Notes: generated from the letters alone by a model not told the origin. A DNA stretch of 33,731 nucleotides from an uncultured Mucilaginibacter sp. (GCF_903913935.1 NZ_CAIWNH010000529.1:1-33731), one strand, 5' to 3'. Counted from the first letter of the stretch, positions 20,599-30,300 are shown. A program made the numbers and translations.

Positions 20599-20734
20599 TG
20601 GGGTATTAAAATACTTTTAGCTTCAATTTAATGTATAAGGCACAAATCCAACGCAAATGTTCAATTATAAAATGTTAAATAATTAATAATCATAGCATTG
20701 TTACATGCACTGCTATGGTATTGTTACAAACGAA

Positions 20735-20762
20735 AAAGCCCCCCGGGGAACCGGGAGGCTTT
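20735..20762 (-). terminator. Rho-independent terminator for the collagen-like gene
   Basis: AAAGCCCCCCGG...CCGGGAGGCTTT stem with one mismatch; T-run on the minus strand. Confidence 0.8.
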
Positions 20763-20794
20763 ACATATTTATTGTTTATGTAAAATTATTTATT

Positions 20795-21772
20795 TTAGTT
20801 TGAAAGGTGCAAAGCTTGAGAAACCTGCGAGTAGTTTTTAAAGTTAAGATGCGGATTCGCAACATTCAGTTGTGTAAGTCCTGAGCCTGAAATTACAACT
20901 ATCCTGAAGTCGAAGGCATTTGCAAGAGTGAAATTTGCTTTAAGATCGACGTAACCTACACCGAAATCTGACAAGTCGATGGTGTTGCCGGCCTCTGAGT
21001 AAGGGATAGCATACCAACCGCCAGAAGAGCCGGTGTTTCTCAGGTAGATCAAAATCGTGCCCTGGTCAACAATATCCTGTGTAATAGCCGGGATCGAAAG
21101 CTTGGTTAAGCCCACTTCAACAACACCCATTTTGGATAATATAAAGCTTTGAACGTTAGCATTGCCTTGTGCTCCTGTTGCACCAGTAGCTCCTGTTGCT
21201 CCGGTAGCACCTGTTGCTCCCCTGGCACCAGTAGCACCTGTTGCGCCTGTTGCTCCAGTGGCGCCTGTTGCTCCGGTGGCGCCAGTGGCTCCTGTAGCAC
21301 CTTTAACACCTTGTGGGCCGGTTGCTCCGGCTGCACCTGTAGCTCCTGTTGCACCCGTTGCGCCAGTAGCTCCAGTAGCACCTGTAGCTCCAGTAGCACC
21401 AATAGATCCTTGTGGGCCAGCCGGACCTACCGGTCCTTGAGCGCCATCCTTTCCGTTTGTTCCATTTATCCCATCCTTACCATTTGTGCCGTTTGATCCA
21501 GCGGCGCCGGTAGCACCTGTTGCACCAATAGCGCCCGTTGAACCTGTAGCACCTGTTGAACCAGTAGCGCCGGTTGCGCCGGTTGCGCCGGTAGCACCAC
21601 CAGAAGGACCTTGTGGCCCAGCGGGCCCGGTTGCGCCAATTGCACCCTGCGAACCTGTTGCTCCGGTAGCCCCGGTAACTCCGGCGGGCCCGGGTGTTTT
21701 ATCTTTTTTACATGCTGCAATACTTAACAGGCACATAAATGTAATTGGTAGTAAAAGTTTTTTTGATTTCAT
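20795..21772 (-). CDS. Collagen-like (Gly-X-Thr repeat) lipoprotein
   Basis: [25 protein letters not shown] lipobox, then long [17 protein letters not shown] repeats and a globular C-terminal domain; internal start 21772 preferred over 21826. Confidence 0.9.
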   Translation of the reverse strand: MKSKKLLLPITFMCLLSIAACKKDKTPGPAGVTGATGATGSQGAIGATGPAGPQGPSGGATGATGATGATGSTGATGSTGAIGATGATGAAGSNGTNGKDGINGTNGKDGAQGPVGPAGPQGSIGATGATGATGATGATGATGATGAAGATGPQGVKGATGATGATGATGATGATGATGATGARGATGATGATGATGATGAQGNANVQSFILSKMGVVEVGLTKLSIPAITQDIVDQGTILIYLRNTGSSGGWYAIPYSEAGNTIDLSDFGVGYVDLKANFTLANAFDFRIVVISGSGLTQLNVANPHLNFKNYSQVSQALHLSN

Positions 21773-22009
21773 AACTAACGAATAATTTAATTTCCTAATA
21801 ATTTCAAGTTTGAATTTGATTTCCACTTTCTACGGTAATAAGTTTCAGTAGGTTACAATTCTTGTTATATGAAAAATATTTACTTAATATTTCATATTAT
21901 TGAAACTGCCTTAATGATGGCAAAAACCAAATATTTGTTTAAAAATCAGTATGCGATTTTTAAAACTTATGGCACGATTTTTCGTTTAAAAACATTAAAA
22001 TATTAACCT

Positions 22010-22279
22010 ATGAATAATGTAAGCGGATCATTGCACTCAAAAGTGCACAGGTGGATTGACACCATCGGTTTCAGGTTAAACGGGTCGCAAACCAACTTTA
22101 AGGATAATGTAACTACCAATCATTATTTTTTTGAAACTTTCAATTTTTTTGAAAAGGCGAAAAATAATGACCCTAAAAATTCCAAATTTTTATGCTTTGA
22201 CGCTTACGGCGAGTCTATTAAGGTTAATACGCTTTTAGATCTTCAGGCAGCTTTCTTTGAAAATATCAGCCAGCTTTAG
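22010..22279 (+). CDS. Small hypothetical protein (89 aa)
   Basis: Complete ORF between an AT-rich leader and a strong terminator. Confidence 0.6.
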   Translation: MNNVSGSLHSKVHRWIDTIGFRLNGSQTNFKDNVTTNHYFFETFNFFEKAKNNDPKNSKFLCFDAYGESIKVNTLLDLQAAFFENISQL

Positions 22280-22334
22280 TAAAAGCAGGCATTTTAAGGG
22301 AAGCTTTCAAATATATTTTCCGATTTTGAATTAA

Positions 22335-22366
22335 ACAAAAAGCCCTGCATTTGCAGGGCTTTTTGT
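22335..22366. terminator. Bidirectional terminator, perfect 15-bp stem
   Basis: ACAAAAAGCCCTGCA-TT-TGCAGGGCTTTTTGT between convergent genes. Confidence 0.9.
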
Positions 22367-22390
22367 TTGTAATATGCTGTCGTTACGATG

Positions 22391-25000
22391 CTAAGGGCGG
22401 CTACCATTGCCAGGCTCAATGTTTTCGTCCACCGGAAGGTCAAGTGTTATTCCTCTGCCCGTTGATGCCGGCATATTGATCACCGGTTTATTTGGATTCA
22501 AAGCATCTTTTATCCTGGCGTCCAGGTCGGCATAATGGGCTGCAATGATCGGGTCTCCGCCTTTAGGTAAACGCGAATCGATCAGCTTTAATTCTACGCG
22601 TACCATCGGCCTGATATCCGACAATATCATGTTAATTGGCGTCATGCCATACGAAGCCAACTGGCTTGATGAAATTCCCGGGATGCCCTTAAAATCATCC
22701 GTTAATAAACTTTTCAGGTCCTCAATATAAGCACGCTGCAGGTTTCTTTTATATACATCCGGTTTGCCGGCGGTAAAGATTCCGCCACGCAGGTCATTAA
22801 AAAGGTCGGCCACTGTATAGGCTTTAGTACCATTTTTTGTCTCATTGTCATACATTCTGGACAGTCGAGGTGGGAAAAGGACGTTGTTCAATACAGCGGT
22901 TTGCACACTTTTAATACGATTTACCATCACGCCATTGTCAAACTTGCTTAATTCGGGGCTGTTGACAAGCCATGACGGGGTAGTGAATAATTGGTTATTA
23001 AAAAACAGGATGGCATCATGCTGCTTATCTTTACTTATAAAATCATAAACGGGTCCGTTTTGATCATACGTTTTAAAGTTTTCGTTCATGCCGCCAACGT
23101 TGGTTACCACGTGGCCCATATAGCGGTAAAACTGGGTTAATACTTCCAGGTATAATTCCTGCAGATCGCTGTAATCCTGACCTTTCTGGTAGGTCCATGT
23201 TTCTATGTTAGGCAAAATGCGTTTTAAATTGGCTATGCCGTAAGCGCCTGCCTTCATGGCGTTATCGCCCAGGTCCTCGCTTTGCAGGCGTGGGTCGATC
23301 ATCGTACCCTGGCGCCCATAGTAATACAAAGGGTTACCGGCCTTTTCCTTCACCCATTCATCCAGCGTCTCTTTGTCCTGTTTTGGTGTTTTCTTGCCGG
23401 GGAGCCAGGTATAACCCCATTTAATGGCCCATTTATCGTATTCGCCAATCTGCGGATAAAAGTGGGTTACCCCGTCGCCTGGCTGTGCGATATAATTAAA
23501 GCGGGCATAATCCATTATCGATGGCGCGGTACCATGCTTGTCGGTAAAAGTTTTTGACCTCAGCGAATCAACCGGGTAAGCATAGCTCGACCCAAAGTTA
23601 TGCGGCAAACCAAGCGTATGCCCTATCTCATGCGACGAAACAAAACGGATCAGATTCCCCATTTGCTCATCGGTAAATTTAGCGTGGCGGGCGTCGCCGT
23701 TAGCTGCGGCGGTTTGTACAAAATACCAGTCGCGCAGCAAATTCATCACGTTATGGTACCAACCCACGTGGCTTTCCAGGATCTCGCCTGTCCGCGGATC
23801 CGAAATATGCGGGCCGTAGGCATTCTCCACATCCGAGGCAAAATAACGCACTACGGTATAACGCGCATCTTCAGTGCTGAACTCGGGGTCCTCTTTTGGC
23901 GTTGGCGCTTCTTTGCCCACAATGGCGTTTTTAAAACCGGCGGCTTCGAAGGCTACGTTCCAATCGTTAATACCGGCGATGAGGTAGGGTACCCATTTTT
24001 TAGGTGTGGCCGGATCAATGTAAAATACGATCTGTTTCTTTGGTTCAACCAGTTCGCCGCGGGCATAGGCAGCCTCATCCTTTGGCTCCAGTTTCCAGCG
24101 GTGTATATAGGAAGTAACCTGTGCCTTTTGGGCATCGGTGCTGTAATCAGTTTGTGTTTGGCCGAAAAAGCCAACCCTGGTGTCACTTAAACGCGGCTTC
24201 ATGGGTATTTTTGGCAGCAGCAGCATCGAGGTGTTAAACTCAAAGGTTATGGCCGCGTTGCTGTTATCTGTTGGCGACTCACCCGCGCGGTAGGTCTTCA
24301 GTGTACGCGCTTCAATGTTTATCGGGAAGCTTTTAATGGTATCGATATACGAGCGGCTGTTATCAACCCCCGAGATTTTATAAGCCTTTTTCAGTTCATC
24401 TGTTATGCCAATGGCGGCTATATCGCCATTGTAAAAATCCGTTACATCGATCACCACCCCGGTGGTATCCTTATTATAGGCCTTGATATCAAACGAAGCC
24501 AGGATAGCATCCAGATTGGAGTTTTTTACCGAATTGTACATATCACTGGTACTGTCGGCCCTGATCGAGTAGCTGGGCACCCTGATAAAGATCTGTTTAT
24601 CATGGCGCTCCCACTTCCAAACCTGGTCATTGGCTTCTTCGCCACCATATTGCTGTCCAAATACTTTCAAATTGGGCGGTGTTTTCAGGAAACGGGTGAT
24701 CACTTCCATCTCGCGGCCCAGCAGCGAATCAGGGATCTCGTAATAATACTTATTCTCTACTTTATAGGTACTAAAAAGGCCCTTGTCAACCTTGGTCTTT
24801 TCAGGGATCACATCGCTGAATTTCTTAATGCCTTCCTTTTTGTCTTTGCCAACGGTGGCTGTGGTGGTCGTTCCGTTGGGTGTAGTGGTTTTAACGGTAA
24901 GCGTTTCTGCCTCTTTCTTGGTTTTACACGAGCTGGCCGCGAAGCCGCCTATAACGGCAGCCATTAATAAATAACTGTTAACTTTTAAATATCCGGGCAT
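22391..25000 (-). CDS. Zinc-dependent metalloprotease lipoprotein (DUF5117/DUF5118-type)
   Basis: Lipobox GGFAASSCK; metzincin-like SSHEIGHTLGLPHNFGSS; start 25000 (MPGYLKVNS) preferred over 25036. Confidence 0.88.
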   Translation of the reverse strand: MPGYLKVNSYLLMAAVIGGFAASSCKTKKEAETLTVKTTTPNGTTTTATVGKDKKEGIKKFSDVIPEKTKVDKGLFSTYKVENKYYYEIPDSLLGREMEVITRFLKTPPNLKVFGQQYGGEEANDQVWKWERHDKQIFIRVPSYSIRADSTSDMYNSVKNSNLDAILASFDIKAYNKDTTGVVIDVTDFYNGDIAAIGITDELKKAYKISGVDNSRSYIDTIKSFPINIEARTLKTYRAGESPTDNSNAAITFEFNTSMLLLPKIPMKPRLSDTRVGFFGQTQTDYSTDAQKAQVTSYIHRWKLEPKDEAAYARGELVEPKKQIVFYIDPATPKKWVPYLIAGINDWNVAFEAAGFKNAIVGKEAPTPKEDPEFSTEDARYTVVRYFASDVENAYGPHISDPRTGEILESHVGWYHNVMNLLRDWYFVQTAAANGDARHAKFTDEQMGNLIRFVSSHEIGHTLGLPHNFGSSYAYPVDSLRSKTFTDKHGTAPSIMDYARFNYIAQPGDGVTHFYPQIGEYDKWAIKWGYTWLPGKKTPKQDKETLDEWVKEKAGNPLYYYGRQGTMIDPRLQSEDLGDNAMKAGAYGIANLKRILPNIETWTYQKGQDYSDLQELYLEVLTQFYRYMGHVVTNVGGMNENFKTYDQNGPVYDFISKDKQHDAILFFNNQLFTTPSWLVNSPELSKFDNGVMVNRIKSVQTAVLNNVLFPPRLSRMYDNETKNGTKAYTVADLFNDLRGGIFTAGKPDVYKRNLQRAYIEDLKSLLTDDFKGIPGISSSQLASYGMTPINMILSDIRPMVRVELKLIDSRLPKGGDPIIAAHYADLDARIKDALNPNKPVINMPASTGRGITLDLPVDENIEPGNGSRP

Positions 25001-25285
25001 ATCAATAAATAAATTAGTAGTTGTAAACTTAGGCAAAATACAAAGTATTTAATAATATCCATGGTTTTGTTACAAAAGGGGCGGGGGCAGGGACATGTGT
25101 TCCACTTGACATATCGAAATCGACATTTTTGAGCGCAATCATGTAATTGATTGATAATCAATTCTCCCATGTTTTCACCAGGACGAATTTTTGTGTCACG
25201 TCCTGAAAAAGGTTTACACTTTTTGATGATTAATCCTGTATTGGGTTTACAAATATGGAACAGCATAAGAGGACTAATCGAGCAT

Positions 25286-25317
25286 AGTCGTCCGTAGTTT
25301 CCAAACTACGGACGACT
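25286..25317. repeat. Perfect 15-bp inverted repeat with 2-nt centre, 4 bp from a stop codon
   Basis: AGTCGTCCGTAGTTT-CC-AAACTACGGACGACT; no adjacent T-tract. Confidence 0.85.
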
Positions 25318-25321
25318 GATA

Positions 25322-27337
25322 CTAAATAGCTCGCATTGCCTTCTTCACGTACTCCGTCAGTTCATTCACCGTATTAAAAGCGGCCAGGCCATCAGCTGCT
25401 TTTTTATGTTCATCACTACCCGGTTCGGCGCCGCTGATGTAGCGGGCCAGCATGGTCAGCATACATTTTTGCAGGTCGTTGAGCGGCAAATCGGCATTGG
25501 TATTGGGACAGCTCAGCGGCTCAAGTATAACGGTAGCGTTATTTATGGGGCCGTCTGCAAGTACGCCCGAAAAATCGGGCGCCTGTATGGCGCGCGCGCC
25601 CATTACACCGCCGCTTACATCAATGCCCTGCCAGCCAAGGATGGTTCGTACAAAAGAGGTATGGTCAAAAGGAACATTATCTGCACTGCCGGTGCCCGGC
25701 GAACGGAATACCGTACCTGGTGCTACACGCTGCGAGATCAGCAGTGTAGGTATGCGCACGCCCAGCCTGTTAAAGGTAAAGCCCGACCAATCAGTCATTT
25801 CATCAGGGGCAATGGTTGGGCCGGGCGTCACGTGGTCAAGCGTGCCGCCATGTTCGTCAAAGGTTACAATAAACAGGGTAGTATCCCAGTTTTTGTAGTT
25901 CACCAGCTTATTATAAACCTGGGCAAGTAGCTGTTCGCCCGGGCAAACGTTATAGGGCGGATGATAATCGCTGGCTGAAACAAGCGTTTTGCCCAGCACC
26001 ACTTCCGGGTAAAATACGGGCTCCAGGTAGCAAAATGCAGGCAAAGTACCTCCTTCATCTATGGTGTCATAAAATGTTTTTAGTTGGTTAAAGTTACCGG
26101 ATTTCTCTATCATCAGGTCCCTTATCTGTGGGAAGATCTCGGCGGTGATGGGTAAGGGCTCAAGTGCATGCCGGTGCCAGTAAATCCCCCAATCGTTATT
26201 ACCGCTATTGCTTAACACGTGGAAGATGCTGCGCATGCTGGGCTGGATGGTATCTATCGGATGTTCCCCGTATTTATTGTAGTTATCGACAAATCCATTC
26301 GACGTACCGGCAATAGAAAATGCCCTGTTCGAAAACGTTTGCGAAGGCACCGAACAAAACCAGGCATCGCTTACCGCGTAACTGGTGGCCAGTTTGCTCA
26401 ATACCGGCAAGTGGGCCGGCGTGTAATACTGCATGATCTGCGCCGGGTCGCTATTCTTATGGTATTTTTTATTATATGCGTCGGTTTGGATTTTATAATT
26501 TGCCAGGAAGCCCTCCATATCAGGGATAGCACCTTCAGGAGGTGTGGAGTATGGATTGTCAATGGTAGGCGGAATATTGAAAACCTGCTGGTTCACATCG
26601 TACCAGGGCTCACCGGGATCGGGATTCGGAACTTCCCATTGGCCTTCGGGCACCGGGCTAACAACTACAGGCGGTTGGCCGGGTAAAGCGTTGCTGAACG
26701 TAAGCGGCAGGCCATCATACGCCCGCGCGCTGCCTTCGGGATAAACATGGGCGGGGTTTGCCGACGCATATATTTGTCCCAACAAGTTATCCAGCGACCG
26801 GTTTTCCATCATCAGCATCACTACATTGGTTATCCCCGGCAAAAAAGGCGTTGCAGGAGGTTGTGCAACAAAGCTATTGGCTACCACAGCGTAGTCTGCG
26901 TTAACCGGCGAATGCTCCCCGGTTTTATTGATATGATCGCGGCCCCTGGGGCCACCGTTACCCGACGAAGCGTAGAAATAAGAAACGCCATAAGCGGGCA
27001 AAGCCGAAGATGAGTTGGTGCCTGCCGGCGCCACGCTTAAATCAACCTTATTGCCTAACAGCAGGATGCTTTTGTTTGCAAACGTCATAGTAATTTCGGC
27101 TTGCGTATTGCCTTCGGCAGTACCGGTTAACCACACCAGGGTAGCCGATGCTGACTCAATATCGCCGCCGGTTAACACAAAACTCAATGTACCGCCTGCC
27201 GGTATTTGCATCCCGTTTTGTATGGTCGCCCCGGCGGGCACCACATTGCTAAAACTGCCTTCGTACGAGATGCTTTGCAAAGTGAGCGCAAATGGGTTAT
27301 GAGCATTGCTGATAGAAATATTGCATTGATGTGCCAT
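25322..27337 (-). CDS. Phosphoesterase / phospholipase C-acid phosphatase family with an extra N-terminal domain
   Basis: NVVMLMMENRSLDNLLGQ and VTFDEHGGTLDHVTPG catalytic signatures; ~170-aa beta-rich N-terminus. Confidence 0.88.
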   Translation of the reverse strand: MAHQCNISISNAHNPFALTLQSISYEGSFSNVVPAGATIQNGMQIPAGGTLSFVLTGGDIESASATLVWLTGTAEGNTQAEITMTFANKSILLLGNKVDLSVAPAGTNSSSALPAYGVSYFYASSGNGGPRGRDHINKTGEHSPVNADYAVVANSFVAQPPATPFLPGITNVVMLMMENRSLDNLLGQIYASANPAHVYPEGSARAYDGLPLTFSNALPGQPPVVVSPVPEGQWEVPNPDPGEPWYDVNQQVFNIPPTIDNPYSTPPEGAIPDMEGFLANYKIQTDAYNKKYHKNSDPAQIMQYYTPAHLPVLSKLATSYAVSDAWFCSVPSQTFSNRAFSIAGTSNGFVDNYNKYGEHPIDTIQPSMRSIFHVLSNSGNNDWGIYWHRHALEPLPITAEIFPQIRDLMIEKSGNFNQLKTFYDTIDEGGTLPAFCYLEPVFYPEVVLGKTLVSASDYHPPYNVCPGEQLLAQVYNKLVNYKNWDTTLFIVTFDEHGGTLDHVTPGPTIAPDEMTDWSGFTFNRLGVRIPTLLISQRVAPGTVFRSPGTGSADNVPFDHTSFVRTILGWQGIDVSGGVMGARAIQAPDFSGVLADGPINNATVILEPLSCPNTNADLPLNDLQKCMLTMLARYISGAEPGSDEHKKAADGLAAFNTVNELTEYVKKAMRAI

Positions 27338-27696
27338 GTGATAAAAAGATTACAGGTTAATATTGGTTGTATATTGTAGCCCGCAAACGGATATCGCATT
27401 GGTTTACAGGGCGGTTTGGTTTGCCTAAAGATAGCGTTTTAGTTTAATAATGCAAGTGATGAATGACGCTGCAGACTGACCATAAGGCCGTTGCATTTTA
27501 TTGCGTTGTTGCAAGGCAAGGGAATGGGAAACGTTCGAAAAGTGACAGAGTCTCCAGGCATTTCGTCCGTAGTGGGGAAAGTACTGCAGGGAAATAGTAA
27601 AAGAAGAGGGAGCTGTAAATCACATTCTTTAAAAAAGTAACTTTCAACACTTTTTTTACGTTAAAATATTATATAAAAAATCATTCTAAATCAAAA

Positions 27697-28515
27697 ATGT
27701 TTAAATCGGCAAAAATCCCTACCTTCTTTTTGATAATCGGTATTTGCTGGGCTTTATTCAGTAACCCTATTATAACCTTATTTTTAAGACATTTAGCACC
27801 ACTCGAACAGGACTCCTATCGGAGTTTAAATGACTTAATCTTCGTAATCATTATGTGCTATGTTTTGTATGTTAAAATTAAAAATCAGCAACGTAAACTA
27901 ACCAAATCAGAAGAAGAATACCGGCAACTATTTGAATCCAATCCCAATCCCCTTTGGATATATAATGAAAAATTGCGGTTTGTTAAGGTTAATAAAGCAG
28001 CCGTTGAAAAATACGGATACAGCACGAAAAAGTTTTTAAAAATGACCGTTAATGATATCAACTCACAAGCTGACTACATTATACTTAAAGACTATATAAA
28101 TGAACCCCATGAAGAATTTCAACTTGCGGGCATTAGGGAACATGTAAAAGCCACAGGAGTAACTTTTATCGTATCTATTGTTTCTTATCCTGTTTTATTT
28201 ACTAACCAGCACTGCAACCTGGTAATGGCGACAGATATTACTTCGCTGATTGAAAAAGAGAGAAAATTGAAGGATGCCTATCAAAAGATTAAAACGTCCA
28301 ATGAGGCTCTTTTGCAAATCGCCTGGTCAAATTCCCATGAACTCCGAAAACCACTTTGTTCGATTCTTAGCTTAGTCTCATTACTTAAAGAGGCAAGCGA
28401 TCATGAAAGGGAAGAATTCTTAAGGTTGCTGGAAATATCCTCCACCGAATTGGACCTGGTTTTGAGGCAAAACAACGAAAAAGTGGATGCAATAGAGCTG
28501 GAAGAGGTTTATTAA
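27697..28515 (+). CDS. Membrane PAS-domain protein with H-box (DHp-like) region but no HATPase domain
   Basis: N-terminal hydrophobic segments; EEEYRQLFESNPNPLWIYNEKLRFVKVNKAAVEKYGYS (PAS); IAWSNSHELRKPLCSILSLVSLL (H-box); ends ~55 aa later. Confidence 0.82.
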   Translation: MFKSAKIPTFFLIIGICWALFSNPIITLFLRHLAPLEQDSYRSLNDLIFVIIMCYVLYVKIKNQQRKLTKSEEEYRQLFESNPNPLWIYNEKLRFVKVNKAAVEKYGYSTKKFLKMTVNDINSQADYIILKDYINEPHEEFQLAGIREHVKATGVTFIVSIVSYPVLFTNQHCNLVMATDITSLIEKERKLKDAYQKIKTSNEALLQIAWSNSHELRKPLCSILSLVSLLKEASDHEREEFLRLLEISSTELDLVLRQNNEKVDAIELEEVY

Positions 28516-28607
28516 TAATAACTATTTGTTTGTTTTTTATTCGCACTTCCAAACAGTCCTCTTCAAAAACTCTAATTTCCAATCTAATAATAAAGTTGCC
28601 TTAATAA

Positions 28608-29543
28608 TTATCTTCTCGGCTGATAATTCTCTCTATGATTAAAATCAAACAGTCTTGCTATAGTAAAACCGATCCTGTAATTTCCTCTTAAATAATCTGC
28701 GGTGGTATTGCTTAAATAATTAATTTCGTTAGCCGTTCTGGCGTTTGTAATATTCATCGTAAACACGTGGCCACCGGTTACTAACTGGATACCAAATCCA
28801 AGGGGGTCGCTAAACCTGCTGCTGTTTCTGAAAGAAGAAAACGGATGCGCATAGTCAACAATTATACTCATTAATTTAGTCACCTTCAGCCGCGCGGCGG
28901 CAGATACTGAGAAAAACCCTTTCTTACTTCCGAGGGTGTCTGGTAGCGGCAAATTATTTTGTACAAATGAAGGCGCTACCTGTAAAGACAATCTGCGTGA
29001 AATCTTTCGGGCAATAATGGCCTGTGCAAAATACGATACACGGTCGCTAAATCTGTCAAAGTCGCCGTATGGCCTAATACCGGTTGTCCCTATCAAAGTC
29101 AGTGCAAATGGTGAACTTTCGTCACTTGTTTGGTGCAGTAAAGCATATTTCACCTCAAGACTGATCAGTCCCCCTTCATCGGGCTTTGCGCTCCTCCCGA
29201 TATCGATATTCAGGTTATTTGTTAGTCCATATTCAAAACCGATATACAAATCAGCAACATAGTCAAGGCCAAATAGAGATTTGCCGCTGCCGTCGTCCCC
29301 GCCAACATCGCCAAAACGATGCATTATCAGGACATTAAAATTATTCTTTTTAATCGTTTCGGTGCTTTGCGATAAAATAAGCCTGGAAGATTCAAAAATA
29401 GCAACAGGTTCGTGTTTGTTATCACTGTTCATCGCATTGAATAATGAATCGGCAGAGGTGCTTTTTTTTATTGAGTCGGCTTTCTGAGCCAATAACCCCG
29501 TACTTACTATAAGAAAGGCTAATAATGTAAAAAAATTCTTCAT
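28608..29543 (-). CDS. DUF5777 family beta-barrel protein
   Basis: Signal peptide; FESSRLILSQSTETIKKNNFNVLIMHRFGDVGG...LDYVADLYIGFEYGLTNNLNIDIGRS. Confidence 0.8.
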   Translation of the reverse strand: MKNFFTLLAFLIVSTGLLAQKADSIKKSTSADSLFNAMNSDNKHEPVAIFESSRLILSQSTETIKKNNFNVLIMHRFGDVGGDDGSGKSLFGLDYVADLYIGFEYGLTNNLNIDIGRSAKPDEGGLISLEVKYALLHQTSDESSPFALTLIGTTGIRPYGDFDRFSDRVSYFAQAIIARKISRRLSLQVAPSFVQNNLPLPDTLGSKKGFFSVSAAARLKVTKLMSIIVDYAHPFSSFRNSSRFSDPLGFGIQLVTGGHVFTMNITNARTANEINYLSNTTADYLRGNYRIGFTIARLFDFNHRENYQPRR

Positions 29544-29552
29544 TCCTGATAT

Positions 29553-30110
29553 TTATTTTGATGGGTTGATTTTATAAAGACTGTAAGTAGCCGAAACAGT
29601 TATTTTAATATTCTCGGCAATATGATAAAATAAAATTTGAGGTATATCTATATGATGATCAGCACATTTCACCATAAACTCCGATGACAGCGTAATAATG
29701 CCATTTTTAACTATCAGACTGCCCCGAACTGTTCTTTTTTGGGATACACCATGTACAGTAAGGTCACCGGCAGCACTTACTGCGTAAGTACCGTCTTTAC
29801 TAATATCGATGTGTTCCTGTATTTGACCTTTGAATATGGCTTTCGGGTATTTATCACTCTCCATATAATCCGAATTAAAATGTTGCTGCATAAATGCCTT
29901 GTCAAACTGAAACGTACTTATTCCAACACTAAAGTATAATTCGCCCGTCCCAGGATTATATACTGAGACTCCATCCGTTGAAACTGCTTTGATATCTTCA
30001 ATTAATGCACTGGAAAAAAGAGTGATCCTTGCGTTTTTACAAACATATAAGTCTTGTCCTACCTGATTGATATTTAACCAGAAAAGTAAAATAACACCGA
30101 TATATTTCAT
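29553..30110 (-). CDS. YceI-like family protein
   Basis: FSSALIEDIKAVSTDG...FDKAFMQQHFNSDYMESDKYPKAIFKGQI...GDLTVHGVSQKRTVRGSL. Confidence 0.85.
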   Translation of the reverse strand: MKYIGVILLFWLNINQVGQDLYVCKNARITLFSSALIEDIKAVSTDGVSVYNPGTGELYFSVGISTFQFDKAFMQQHFNSDYMESDKYPKAIFKGQIQEHIDISKDGTYAVSAAGDLTVHGVSQKRTVRGSLIVKNGIITLSSEFMVKCADHHIDIPQILFYHIAENIKITVSATYSLYKINPSK

Positions 30111-30144
30111 TTTTCTTTGTGGCGTACTAAATTGGTTGAATAAA

Positions 30145-30166
30145 ATCCACTTTTGTAAAAGTGGAT
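30145..30166. promoter_or_regulatory. Perfect 10-bp palindrome upstream of the YceI-like gene, operator candidate
   Basis: ATCCACTTTT-GT-AAAAGTGGAT, 35 bp upstream of the start codon at 30110. Confidence 0.5.
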
Positions 30167-30300
30167 AAAAAACAATAGTTTAAAGGCGAAATCATTGCTA
30201 TTGCGCATTACCGCGAACCGAATTTGGTTGAATAAGTCATACGATTAAGATAGTCGATTAGCGATGTTAAATTATATTAAAATATTTGAATGTGCAAGAC

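Noticed and set aside
21162-21440. Antisense ORF of (APV)n plus other overlapping Cys/Ser- or Gln/Leu-rich ORFs at 21106-21785
   Set aside because: Alternative-frame shadows of the collagen-like repeat, not independent genes.
21150-21720. Periodic DNA that could be mistaken for a CRISPR or minisatellite array
   Set aside because: Period is 9 bp and in frame with Gly-Ala-Thr codons; no spacer/repeat organisation.
24985-25266. 93-aa minus-strand ORF upstream of the metalloprotease, considered as an IS remnant
   Set aside because: Overlaps the metalloprotease start region; no recognisable domain or inverted ends, so the evidence is too weak.
27440-27696. Unassigned spacer before the PAS protein, containing CGTCCGTAG as in the 25286 palindrome
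   Set aside because: Only a 9-bp match, no palindrome or ORF; likely coincidence.
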